This document shows positions 26,438 to 34,918 of a DNA stretch of 64,000 nucleotides, piece after piece. The translations under genes were made by a program, and so were the position numbers. Within the stretch, counting starts at the first letter, position 1. Each line of letters opens with the position of its first letter. Origin of the DNA: Desulfoscipio geothermicus (GTDB lineage Bacteria > Bacillota > Desulfotomaculia > Desulfotomaculales > Desulfallaceae); assembly GCA_016841205.1 (NCBI GenBank), contig JAENZP010000001.1, positions 124,001 through 188,000 of the forward strand. The letters run 5' to 3'. The notes under the pieces were generated by a model. That model saw only the letters and a program-made list of their open reading frames with translations. It was not told the origin of the DNA and did not search any database.

Positions 26438-26566
26438 GGACTTCTCTTCCTTTCCCGGTTTCGTGCCAATCCAATAAGGACAAATTTGATAAAATGATGG
26501 GCCGCAGCAGCTTGCGGTCAATTTATCTTTTTTTTATATCACTTCATTATTTACTAAATCCGGGGA

Positions 26567-27142
26567 TTAATTTGTAATTAAATTAATCTCGCTGATGGAT
26601 TGCACAAAGTTGAGAATGGTATAATCATCAGGATTTGTCTGGCCATAAAAATTCCTGATGCAACCGGAGGTGCTTAATTGACCACCAAGATTCCCATACT
26701 GAGTGGCAATTATTGCCGGCACTGCTACTCCTTGTGAACTTGGAGTAGCATAATAGTAGCGTGTGGTGTCCAGCAAAGAGCTTTTGCTGAGTGTTACCGA
26801 GTAGTTATCGGAAGCGGTTATCTCAATGCTGACAACATCGTCAAGGTCATATTGCCCCTGATTTGTTAAAGCATCATTAAAAACCTGTTCCATTTCCGGC
26901 CCGTAGGCGGTGTAATACCGATACCGGTCATGACATTCATCATAAGTTGAATAGTCATGTGAAGCAGTTGTGCTAAATATACTTGTATTATTTAACTGCG
27001 TGGAGGTATACGAATCCAACGTGCTGTCATTCAGTTTAACCGTTACGGAAGTGGTATCCGCAAAAGCTGCTGCACTAGTCAAACAGATGACTAAAGACAT
27101 AACAAACAATATGCTCAGTAATTTGATACCTTTCATTTTCAT
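26567..27142 (-). CDS. Secreted YedY-like small protein
   Basis: A 191-aa protein with a signal peptide (about residues 1-28, ends AAAFA). I read it as a short, diverged member of the sulfite-oxidase-like fold seen in its neighbours. The order SVTVKLNDSTLDSYTSTQL, IEITASDNYSVTLSKSSLLD, TRYYYATPS, VPAIIATQYG, ILNFVQSISEINL parallels the DGYRAEFTVDELFNQTRYKF-to-FVKYLNSITV region of the 917-aa protein upstream. AAAGGAGG precedes the start. A decayed paralogue lies at 23310-23580. No cofactor-binding residues are evident. Alternative: an unrelated secreted domain; the assignment rests on pattern only. Confidence 0.6.
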   Translation of the reverse strand: MKMKGIKLLSILFVMSLVICLTSAAAFADTTSVTVKLNDSTLDSYTSTQLNNTSIFSTTASHDYSTYDECHDRYRYYTAYGPEMEQVFNDALTNQGQYDLDDVVSIEITASDNYSVTLSKSSLLDTTRYYYATPSSQGVAVPAIIATQYGNLGGQLSTSGCIRNFYGQTNPDDYTILNFVQSISEINLITN

Positions 27143-27262
27143 TAAAAACCCTCCTTTTTTTTGCTGCTGCGGCCCAAAAGAAATCTTAGAATCAATGGTT
27201 AAATATTAAGCATTATCCTCTTCTTTAACTGCTTGGTCATTATCTGCTTCCTGATTATCCGT

Positions 27263-30016
27263 TTACTGGTTTCCCTGTTGATTAGCGCCGATAAAATTGA
27301 CGTATGTTAGAAACCGTTTTAATATAGCTGCGCTTTGAGCCCGGTCGGCATTGGTTTGCGGTGAAAAATCTCCGCCAGCCATACCGGTGATTATGCCGGC
27401 CTTGGCGGCCAGAGCCACATCCTGGGCTGCCCAGGAGGCAATTTCTGACTGGTCCTTAAACTGGGCCAACTGCCGGGCCTGCTCTTCAGCGGGTAGTGTA
27501 TCCTCTTTACCGGCTACACGGGCTGCCCGCATAATCATGGCGGCCATTTCCTGCCGGGTGATGTTGTTACCGGGTTTAAAGAGGCTGCCTTCATAACCGC
27601 CGATAATATTTTCCTGCGTGGCTGCGGCAACACTGCCAGCGTACCAGTCTGAAGCTGTCACGTCCTTAAACCGGCCTTCTTTTAAAGTTCCTTCTTCCAG
27701 ACCCAAAGCCCTGACCAGCAGAGCGGCAAATTCAGCCCGGGTAATGTTGCTGCCGGGCGCATAGGTGGTGGCGGTTTTGCCGGAGATCAACATTTTATTA
27801 GCCAATAATTCAATATCCTCTTTGGCCCAGTTATCCTGAATGTCGGTAAAGGTCTTGTTGGACTGCAAAACAGTATATAAACTGTTGGTCCGGTTTAAAA
27901 TAACCGCTATATTTTGGCCGTCCCTGGTTTCAAACCGCGTAGGCAAAGGTTGGAACTGTCCTTGCGTCTCATGCCATACGACACCTGTGGCCTGTCCGGC
28001 ATTGAAATCGCCGGTCAGAGGAATTTCCCGCTCAACATAGGTTTTTCCGAAGGAATTATAGGTTACTTTTTTATCACCGGGCGCGGTGATTTCCACATGG
28101 AATCCGACCGGGTTAACCGGCATTTTTTGATCGCCCCTTATATGGGCAGCCAGTTTGTTTTTATCCTCATCAGTTGCTTTGAAAATATAAATTTGCAGGT
28201 TCAGTTCTTCCGGTTTTGCGCCTAATTCGGATGCTATTTTATTAAGGTCAAGGGAATTCAAAGGCAGGGTGTAATAGCCGATGGTGCTGTTTATGCCCAT
28301 CAACATCCCTTTTTCTTGGGCTTTTTGCAGCACCGCAGCAGGCACTTCCGTGACCACTTCATCCACAGCGGCGGTAGAAGTAACCGCCAGCCTGCTCCCC
28401 TGCTCCCCATTTTCTATGTCATCCAGGGTGCCTGGCAGTAAAGTGATTTTCTCTCCCTTACGGCCGTTCTCAAGAGTTAATTCTTCTTTTTGAATATTAC
28501 TTTCATCAATTTCGGAATTCTTTTTACCTCCTGTAACCGTAAACTTAAAGGTAACAATGTCGCTATCTATTTGCCCTCGCCCGACAGCTTTGGCTTTAAT
28601 GGTGGTGTTTGCATTTACCGGAATCGGTTCGTTTAATTCCGGAATATGACCGCTGACATTATAAATCTCGCTGTCCAGGTTCGGCTCGCTGCCGTCGGTG
28701 GTATAATAAATTATTGCTCCCGCTTTACCCACAAGGACAATTTCTGAACCACTTTCTACTTGACCGCCCTGGGTGGCAACTTTTTGATTGGAACCGGGAG
28801 CGATAATTTTGGCCGTCGGTTCGGACCACTGACCTGGAGAACTGGTCGATACGGTGATGCTATTTAAGTATTTGACAAATCCCAAAAGAGTTTGTTCTGT
28901 TTGCGCGCGCTGGCCATAACATAGTACCGGTGTCTCACTACTGGTCATACTGCTAAAACTTGAAGACCCTTCCACCCGTTTCAGGGCAATTAACGGCTCT
29001 ACTGTTATTTGATCGGGGAATTTGTAACGTGTTTGGTTAAATAGTTCATCAACCGTAAATTCGGCCCTGTACCCGTCAGTAGCCTTAAAAGTAATTTTTT
29101 TAGCTGCTCCCCGCATTTCGGCTTGATCCAGCAAGGTCCGCAGCGGTACACCTTCGGCAGCTACAAATAAATCTTGAGGCCAGTCATTAGTCGCTGAAAA
29201 TAATACTCTTTCCTGATCCATTTCTGCTAGCTCATCAAGGGAAAAAGATATTTCATTTGCCACTCCATCCCCACTGATAAAAAGATCATCATCGGGGTCA
29301 ATTCCTCCACTCCCAGGATCTCCTCCCGGATTATCACCTCCGGGGGTTTCTCCTTCTGTTGAAGCTACCGTAAATTGATAAGTTTGGGCTGTGGCCAGCC
29401 CGTCTCCGGTAACAGCAATGGTATAATCACCTGCGACCGCATCGGCAGCCAGGGTAAAACGGGTGGTAAAATTACCGTCGACCACCGGCGGCTGGGCTAC
29501 ATAAACCCGCCCGTTCTTGCTGTTGCGAACGCAAATAGCAATTGCACCGGTTCTTTCGGCCGTCCCGGTTATCTCCACTATGTCTCCCGGCTTGAATTTT
29601 TCCCCCGCGGAGGGTTTTGTCAGGTTTACGTCGGCTCCACCGGTACTTCTCACCTCAAACCGGTATGTTTTTAGTTCCGGCAAGCCTAAGCTACCGACAT
29701 TAATTGTATATTGCCCTTCATCCTCCGGATTGAGGGTAAAACCGGTGCTAAAGACGCCACCTTGCACCTGGGGCTGGGCCGTAAATATCAATACACCTTG
29801 TTCATTACGCACGGCTATCGATACCTCGGCTAATCCCTGGGCAGTGCCGCTAATTTCAACCGTGTCTCCAGGCTTGTACACTTGATGAGCGCCGGGAGAA
29901 GTCAGACTCACTTGAACACTCTCAGCAGCTGCATAACAAACTCCGAATATCCACAAGGATATCGCCAGCATCATCAAAATACCTAATAGATGCCTTCTTA
30001 TCTGTAAAAACTTCAT
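27263..30016 (-). CDS. Large SLH surface protein: Ig-like x2, YedY-like, chitobiase-C-like, SLH x3
   Basis: A protein of 917 aa from the ATG at 30016 (AAAGGAG upstream); the longer frame to 30136 adds a non-signal leader. Order of parts: signal peptide (about 1-28); two similar Ig-like domains (VYKPGDTVEISGTA and KFKPGDIVEITGTA, about 30-215); a Gly/Asp-rich linker; a degenerate sulfite-oxidase-like domain (about 245-390; FSLDELAEMDQERVLF, LCYGQRAQTEQTLLGFVKYL); a chitobiase-C-like module (IIYYTTDGSEPNLDSEIYN); a further beta-rich region (about 500-715); and three SLH repeats to the end. It would be displayed on the S-layer or cell wall. The Ig-like domain is shared with the SLH protein at 32669-34042. 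Confidence 0.82.
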   Translation of the reverse strand: MKFLQIRRHLLGILMMLAISLWIFGVCYAAAESVQVSLTSPGAHQVYKPGDTVEISGTAQGLAEVSIAVRNEQGVLIFTAQPQVQGGVFSTGFTLNPEDEGQYTINVGSLGLPELKTYRFEVRSTGGADVNLTKPSAGEKFKPGDIVEITGTAERTGAIAICVRNSKNGRVYVAQPPVVDGNFTTRFTLAADAVAGDYTIAVTGDGLATAQTYQFTVASTEGETPGGDNPGGDPGSGGIDPDDDLFISGDGVANEISFSLDELAEMDQERVLFSATNDWPQDLFVAAEGVPLRTLLDQAEMRGAAKKITFKATDGYRAEFTVDELFNQTRYKFPDQITVEPLIALKRVEGSSSFSSMTSSETPVLCYGQRAQTEQTLLGFVKYLNSITVSTSSPGQWSEPTAKIIAPGSNQKVATQGGQVESGSEIVLVGKAGAIIYYTTDGSEPNLDSEIYNVSGHIPELNEPIPVNANTTIKAKAVGRGQIDSDIVTFKFTVTGGKKNSEIDESNIQKEELTLENGRKGEKITLLPGTLDDIENGEQGSRLAVTSTAAVDEVVTEVPAAVLQKAQEKGMLMGINSTIGYYTLPLNSLDLNKIASELGAKPEELNLQIYIFKATDEDKNKLAAHIRGDQKMPVNPVGFHVEITAPGDKKVTYNSFGKTYVEREIPLTGDFNAGQATGVVWHETQGQFQPLPTRFETRDGQNIAVILNRTNSLYTVLQSNKTFTDIQDNWAKEDIELLANKMLISGKTATTYAPGSNITRAEFAALLVRALGLEEGTLKEGRFKDVTASDWYAGSVAAATQENIIGGYEGSLFKPGNNITRQEMAAMIMRAARVAGKEDTLPAEEQARQLAQFKDQSEIASWAAQDVALAAKAGIITGMAGGDFSPQTNADRAQSAAILKRFLTYVNFIGANQQGNQ

Positions 30017-30062
30017 AAATTCTCCTTTCATCTCCCAAACAAAAGAAGAGCAAGAAATAGTT

Positions 30063-31739
30063 TTATTCAATATCAAAGCATAATGTATGGCTATCCTTTC
30101 CCAACGGGTTAAGACTACTGCAATTATCCCAAACAAAAACGTCTACATAGGCTTTTCCACTTACATTAGCGGGCATGGTAAATTCAGCCGCAGCCAGGCC
30201 ACCCGCAACACTTACCTCTGTCTGGGCGGCGACGCATCCCACAACACTGCCCCCGGTGGTAGCGGTTGCCCCTTCCCCATTGCGCACCTGAATAACCAGC
30301 AAAGCGTTCTTGTCTGCATTTACTTTGTTATCAAACCCGGCTTCGATAGAATATCCTCCACCGGCTGCAACAGAAGATATTTCCTGACCGTTATGGTCCA
30401 GCAATTTAACACTGCTGATGGTTATTTCATCGTCGACATTAATCAACCTGATAGTATTGACATACTTCAACCTATTACCGGTTAAATCAATACTGCTAAG
30501 ATTACGTAAAATTTGAATATTTACCGTTTCATCTCCGGATGTATCGGCAATATTTTCACCGTTTACTTCATAGGCCAGCAGGCACTGCTGGTCTTTTAAT
30601 TCCTGGACCGTACCGGCCTCAATTGTTTCACCGCCGGCTGTAATAAACTCAACGCCCCACCTGCTGGAAACATTAAGTTGATCGAGCAGTGTACCTAAAA
30701 GCACCCCTTTGCCGTCCAGAGAAACAGTTTGTCCCTGCTCCGAGCACTGGTAGCTTCCCTCAGCCGGGGACATGCATTTTAATGTTTCTACCGCATAGCT
30801 AACCGGATTACTTAACCCGGCTCCTTCAATGGTACAGGCTAACGCCCCTAAGTTATATTCAAGGGTTACGACCTCACTGTCCAACTTACCAAAACCAATC
30901 GCCTTTGCTTTAATGGTTACATTTCCATCTATTGGTACCGGTGCGTTTAATTCCGGTTGAAAATAAGGGTAGCTGATATTGGCTATGATGCTTTTATTCG
31001 TAGGCTCGGTACCGTCCAGGGTATAATAAATGATAGGTCTGGTATTGGTACCATCACCGTACTGTAATTTTACTTCCGTACCAGGAACTACAGTGCCCGG
31101 GGCGATATCCACGTTCGGTGATTCCCATTGCTCCAGAGGCCCTGTGGTTACTTCAATGGTCCCTCCCCCACACACATCATCGATCGTTAGACTTTTACAT
31201 ACAATTGGCTCAAGGGGTGCTCGCTGACCGAATAACAGTTTCCCATTCGCCAAGTTTAAAGCCAGCATGGTCTCAACAAGTATTTTCCCTTCCTCACTAC
31301 GCTCCGGGGGCCATCCTACAACATCACCTGGATTCTCAACATCGGGGAAATAATACCGGGGATCATCCAGCAACTGTTTTCTGGTATAATCGCTATAACT
31401 ACCACCGGATTCTTTGACTCTGATTAATTGGGCATTATCTTTTAATCCGGCTACGTCTAAAATGGTTTTCAGCGTCGGGCCCGTCATATCTTCAAATATT
31501 TTTAAGGACGGGTAGCGATTATAGCCGGAATAGGTATAAGTTGCCTGCGGCAGGGCTTCCAGGTCGGCCCAGGTAAACTGCACTGTTTTTTCGACCCCGT
31601 CACCTGTTACTGTTAACGCTATTGGCTCGGCAGCATCAGAGACCTGCGGTGCAGCCAGGACAAAAAAACAGGCAATAAAACATAATACCGCCAAACCGAC
31701 CAGTAGGTTTCGCAAGCTTAAATTTCGGAAATTTTCCAT
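30063..31739 (-). CDS. Secreted protein with two YedY-like domains and chitobiase-C-like module
   Basis: A 558-aa exported protein. The signal peptide is about residues 1-35. A first sulfite-oxidase-like domain follows (FTWADLEALPQATYTYSGYN, LKTILDVAGLKD, DDPRYYFPDVENPGD), then a chitobiase-C-like module (IIYYTLDGTEPTNKSI). A second, more diverged copy covers about 305-435 (YAVETLKCMSPAEGSYQC, LGTLLDQLNVSSRWG, RLKYVNTIRL), and the recurring C-terminal domain runs from ITISSVKLLDHNG to the end. Its first 300 residues closely follow the SLH protein at 12214-13695, but here the SLH repeats are replaced by the extra domain and the C-terminal domain. AAAGGTG precedes the start. Ligand unknown. Confidence 0.8.
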   Translation of the reverse strand: MENFRNLSLRNLLVGLAVLCFIACFFVLAAPQVSDAAEPIALTVTGDGVEKTVQFTWADLEALPQATYTYSGYNRYPSLKIFEDMTGPTLKTILDVAGLKDNAQLIRVKESGGSYSDYTRKQLLDDPRYYFPDVENPGDVVGWPPERSEEGKILVETMLALNLANGKLLFGQRAPLEPIVCKSLTIDDVCGGGTIEVTTGPLEQWESPNVDIAPGTVVPGTEVKLQYGDGTNTRPIIYYTLDGTEPTNKSIIANISYPYFQPELNAPVPIDGNVTIKAKAIGFGKLDSEVVTLEYNLGALACTIEGAGLSNPVSYAVETLKCMSPAEGSYQCSEQGQTVSLDGKGVLLGTLLDQLNVSSRWGVEFITAGGETIEAGTVQELKDQQCLLAYEVNGENIADTSGDETVNIQILRNLSSIDLTGNRLKYVNTIRLINVDDEITISSVKLLDHNGQEISSVAAGGGYSIEAGFDNKVNADKNALLVIQVRNGEGATATTGGSVVGCVAAQTEVSVAGGLAAAEFTMPANVSGKAYVDVFVWDNCSSLNPLGKDSHTLCFDIE

Positions 31740-31820
31740 GCGTTATTCACCTTTCCATTTATTAAATGGTAATGGCAACTATCATCACAGCATCTGCTCC
31801 TAGGTAGTCAAGTTATCTCT

Positions 31821-32636
31821 TTATTCTTTAAATTCAATTATAAAAAGCTGCTGATCATCGGTATTAAAAAAATTATCATCTGTTATTGGCTGCTTGGCTG
31901 TGATTATCAGGCTGCTGCCGTTCTTTTCCCAAATGCTTTGTTGTAGCTCATGGGTTTCGTTATATCTAAAGCGCGGGGGATTGGCCAAACGCGCGTTGCT
32001 TAATCCTTGCAGCACATCGGCCAAGCACGGTGAACCGTTTATCGTTACCTTTAACTCCCTTGAATTGAGCTGGCCAAAATAATCATCAGCTATTAAAGCC
32101 ATGCGCACGCCCAGCAATAATTCGTTACATTTTTCCTGGTGATGGAGCAAAGCCTGTTTCATGAAAATCTGTTGACGCATTTCTCTTTTTAATGGACGAA
32201 TGTATGGCGTAACCGGGGAAAAAACGATTTCCTGCTCATAATAGGGTTTAATGTCCAGCACAGGTGTTTCATTTATGGCATCCAATCCACTGACCCAAAG
32301 GATATTGTCTTTCACCTGCTCCAAACGGACCAGCGATAAGGCAATTGGATTGGGCCGGCCAAAGGCACGCAGGCTAAAAACTCCATATTCAGGAAGGTTG
32401 GAATTAACCTTTCCGGGTACGACTCTCAAAATGTCGCGCGGCGCCTTGTGAAACCACATTTGAATCCAAAGATGCGAGTTTTTCTCAATACGCAATAACC
32501 CGTCCTTGTATTCGGGAAATATTTCGATTTGGGAGGTACCTCCCCCAATCGGCACATTGTCCAAAGCCTGAAAATCAGATCTAATAATCCCTATCGGTTT
32601 TAAAGTAATAATGCCGGTTTCATTACATGCTGACAT
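31821..32636 (-). CDS. TrmO-family tRNA methyltransferase fused to an FmdE-like domain
   Basis: 271 aa. Residues about 8-140 match the TrmO/TsaA (UPF0066) family, which N6-methylates threonylcarbamoyl-A37 of tRNA. The evidence is IGIIRSDF, LWIQMWFHKA, VFSLRAFGRPNPIALSLVRL and DAINETPVLDIKPY. The remaining 130 residues (HHQEKCNELLLGVRMALIAD, ELKVTINGSPCLADVLQGL) resemble formylmethanofuran dehydrogenase subunit E (FmdE)-like proteins of anaerobes, a domain often tied to molybdenum/tungsten metabolism. AAAGGA lies upstream of the ATG. It is the only apparently cytoplasmic protein in the run of exported ones. Whether it acts on tRNA or has been recruited for another methylation is open. Confidence 0.75.
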   Translation of the reverse strand: MSACNETGIITLKPIGIIRSDFQALDNVPIGGGTSQIEIFPEYKDGLLRIEKNSHLWIQMWFHKAPRDILRVVPGKVNSNLPEYGVFSLRAFGRPNPIALSLVRLEQVKDNILWVSGLDAINETPVLDIKPYYEQEIVFSPVTPYIRPLKREMRQQIFMKQALLHHQEKCNELLLGVRMALIADDYFGQLNSRELKVTINGSPCLADVLQGLSNARLANPPRFRYNETHELQQSIWEKNGSSLIITAKQPITDDNFFNTDDQQLFIIEFKE

Positions 32637-32668
32637 GTAGGAACATCCTTTCTCAGCTTTTTATTTAA

Positions 32669-34042
32669 CTACTCATTTATGGCATTAACAATAACTGTCA
32701 CCGCCTCCGCCCTGGTGGCGCCTGCCTTGGGCCGTACTGTGTCGTCGGGATAGCCATTAATAATCCCGTTCTCCGTTGCAATGGCAATCGCTTCCCTGGC
32801 CCAGCTGGAAATGCTGCCAATATCTGCAAACTGCGTTTCCCCTGCTGCCGGGGCCAGCCCGGCAGCCTTAACAATCATCGCGGCCATCTGCTCCCGGGTA
32901 ATCAGGTCGTTTGGACCGAAGGTATCCGCGTCATAGCCGCTTACTATCTCATTGGCAGCTGCAGTCGCTATACTTTCCCTTGCCCAGTGGCTGGCTGTGT
33001 CTGCGAATGTTTTACCGCCATCAACTGCTGACAGCTTGAACGCATTTACCAGCACGGTGGCAAATTCGGCCCGGGTAATGGATTTGTTTGGCTTGAAGCT
33101 GCCATCCGGATAGCCGCTTATGCAGCCCATAGCCACCAGTTTGTTAATGTTGTCATAGGCCCAGTGACCGGCAATATCATTTAATGCTACAGCTAGTAAG
33201 CCGTCATCATTAACTACATCATTTTTGACTATCATTACGGCATATTTTGTAAGATGATTTACCTGTATGGTTACGGTATCGCCAGAAACAGTGCCTCCAA
33301 GCTTAATCCACTCGCCCTGGCTCTCTTCATAGTAGTAGATCGCCGGAGTCTCATCCTGACCTATGGATTTGGGATCAAAGCTAAGTGTTATGGTTACATT
33401 TTTGGCAAAGGTGTAGTTGTTTTTGCCACCCACGCTGAATTCATATACATTGCCGGCAAGCTTGAAACCCGCGGGCACGGCGGGAGGTGTGGTTGCTTTT
33501 TGCACTTTAACTTCCACTTTGCCGGTGCCTGTTAGCGCGTTGGCGGGCATTTCAATTTTGGCTTCACTGCCCAAGCTTATTGTGCCACCCGCGCCGGGTG
33601 TAACTGTGGCCGTTCCGGTAGTGGAAGTAACCGGATTCGACGTTGGACCACCGCTAACGCCGCCAACGCCGGTATTATTGCTGCTCTTAAAAACCTTAAA
33701 AGTGAAGCTATACGGCGCAGACAATTCTTTGGCGCTAATACTGATAGTGTATTGACCTGCCACTGCGTCATTATTAAGTTGAAATTCCGTTGAGAAAGTA
33801 CCATTTTCTACAGATGGCTGCGCCGCATATGCCATACCGCCTGTAGCATTGCGCACTAAAATAGTAACCTGGGTAATATTTTGCGCATTACCGGTAATTT
33901 GGATGTTATCCCCAGGTTGGTAATTTTGAGAAGAAACCGGTGTCTCAAGACCGACTGATGGTCCATTGGCTTCAGCAAAAGCAACTCCCATGCATAACAA
34001 GCAAACAACCGGAACTAATAAAACACTGAAAAGTTTTTTCAC
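32669..34042 (-). CDS. SLH surface protein with Ig-like and ZU5-like domains
   Basis: A protein of about 457 aa from the GTG at 34042 (AAGGA 8 nt upstream), giving signal peptide MKKLFSVLLVPVVCLLCMG; the ATG at 34051 is too close to that site. After the signal come an Ig-like domain (NYQPGDNIQITGNAQNITQV) like those in the 917-aa protein, a Gly/Thr-rich linker, a ZU5/Big-like domain (LGSEAKIEMPANALTGTGK to VNHLTKYAVMI) and three SLH repeats to the end. It is the first gene of the surface block and has a long leader region. Probably a cell-wall-bound structural or binding protein. Confidence 0.82.
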   Translation of the reverse strand: MKKLFSVLLVPVVCLLCMGVAFAEANGPSVGLETPVSSQNYQPGDNIQITGNAQNITQVTILVRNATGGMAYAAQPSVENGTFSTEFQLNNDAVAGQYTISISAKELSAPYSFTFKVFKSSNNTGVGGVSGGPTSNPVTSTTGTATVTPGAGGTISLGSEAKIEMPANALTGTGKVEVKVQKATTPPAVPAGFKLAGNVYEFSVGGKNNYTFAKNVTITLSFDPKSIGQDETPAIYYYEESQGEWIKLGGTVSGDTVTIQVNHLTKYAVMIVKNDVVNDDGLLAVALNDIAGHWAYDNINKLVAMGCISGYPDGSFKPNKSITRAEFATVLVNAFKLSAVDGGKTFADTASHWARESIATAAANEIVSGYDADTFGPNDLITREQMAAMIVKAAGLAPAAGETQFADIGSISSWAREAIAIATENGIINGYPDDTVRPKAGATRAEAVTVIVNAINE

Positions 34043-34236
34043 GAGTACCATCCTTTTAGTAATTTGCTTTAGAACTTGAATCATGGTTGCAATAAAATAC
34101 CGGAATTAGCCATAACCCGCAAGAATACATAGAACATATACGCCTTCTCTCTTATTTCGTTAAGTAAAACCGAATTTTATCACCTCCAAATTAATTTTTA
34201 TTTCCCTAAATTTCACCACTTCATAGTTTCTATTTA

Positions 34237-34317
34237 GACCTCACCATTGCTAATGGGCCTTTGCTTACGGGATACCTTCCAACCGGTTAGGCGAAAGGAC
34301 TCTTTAATTTTGGGTCT
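34237..34317 (-). other. Structured leader-like element, unassigned
   Basis: On the minus strand AGACC (34317-34313) can pair with GGTCT (34241-34237). This encloses a CCTTTCG/AAAGG helix, a CCATT-TAG-CAATGG-like hairpin and a purine-rich core (GGTTGGAAGG). It lies about 200 nt upstream of the SLH protein gene and just after a terminator, so it could be the 5' leader of the surface block. I could not match it to a known riboswitch class. Confidence 0.3.
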
Positions 34318-34344
34318 GCAGGCACGCCGATTAAACACACAAAA

Positions 34345-34385
34345 AAAAGACCTTCAGTCTAGGCCTAGGCTGGAGGTCTTTTTTA
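34345..34385. terminator. Bidirectional intrinsic terminator
   Basis: A stem of about 18 bp (AAAAGACC at the outside, GGTCTTTT on return) flanked by an A run on the left and a T run on the right, so it can stop transcripts on both strands. Confidence 0.75.
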
Positions 34386-34771
34386 CAAAAATAAATTACC
34401 AGTTAATGGAAGACAATAAATGTGCAATCCATCCTGTAATTTGATCTAATGCCCCTTTCCAACCATGGGAGGTGAATCCGTTTCCAGATTAACCCTTAAA
34501 GGCCTTTTGCCATGACTGAGTGTTTTAGACAAGAAGACTCGGAGCTAAATTATAAAATTGTGTAAAATATATACTAATTATATTCATTTTATGTCAAGTT
34601 TTCACATCGGGTCAAGTTAATTTTTTCTATGTAATTCGACAACATTCCCTTATTTACGACAATAAGAGTGTGGAATTCATTAATAAATCCAATAAGCATC
34701 ACCAGCCTAGGAAAGAACGTACGCATTAGCGCATGTTATTCAAAAAACTTGATAAACATTAACGATGGCTA

Positions 34772-34800
34772 TTGCATTTTAAAAGCAACTCCATTATAAT
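34772..34800 (+). promoter_or_regulatory. Sigma-A-type promoter of glnA
   Basis: TTGCAT (34772-34777), a 17-nt spacer and a perfect TATAAT (34795-34800). The start would be at about 34807, shortly before the first hairpin of the leader. Confidence 0.7.
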
Positions 34801-34823
34801 TATTTTGCATAATTAAATATTAT

Positions 34824-34900
34824 TTAATACAACGATGTATTAAAAAAAAAGGCAATGATGCCCACGAACAGTTTCAATTAATTGTTCGTGGGCTTTTTCA
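34824..34900 (+). promoter_or_regulatory. glnA leader, first attenuator (ANTAR-type candidate)
   Basis: Hairpin 1 is TTAATAC-AACGAT-GTATTAA (34824-34843) and hairpin 2 is GGC-AATGAT-GCC (34851-34862), joined by an A-rich linker. Both hexaloops have A at position 1 and G at position 4, the published hallmark of ANTAR-domain RNA targets. The GCC of hairpin 2 begins the 10-bp stem of a terminator (34860-34869 with 34884-34893) followed by five T, so hairpin 2 and the terminator exclude each other. This is the best-formed example in the window. Confidence 0.75.
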
Positions 34901-34918
34901 TTTTTACCGTGCTGTAGT

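Larger units (their letters stand above)
34043..34771. other. Intergenic region between divergent SLH gene and glnA
   Basis: About 730 nt without a convincing gene. It holds a structured element at 34237-34317 and a bidirectional terminator at 34345-34385. Another stretch near 34440-34520 repeats short pieces of the first element (GGTTGGAA and CATTAG on the minus strand). The rest is AT-rich. The open frame at 34247-34444 crosses the terminator and has no ribosome-binding site. Confidence 0.5.

Noticed and set aside
34247-34444. 65-aa plus-strand frame
   Set aside because: It runs across a strong terminator and has no ribosome-binding site or recognisable protein.
34237-34520. Known riboswitch classes (c-di-GMP-I, c-di-AMP, cobalamin, TPP, Moco)
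   Set aside because: Core conserved sequences of each class could not be matched on either strand.
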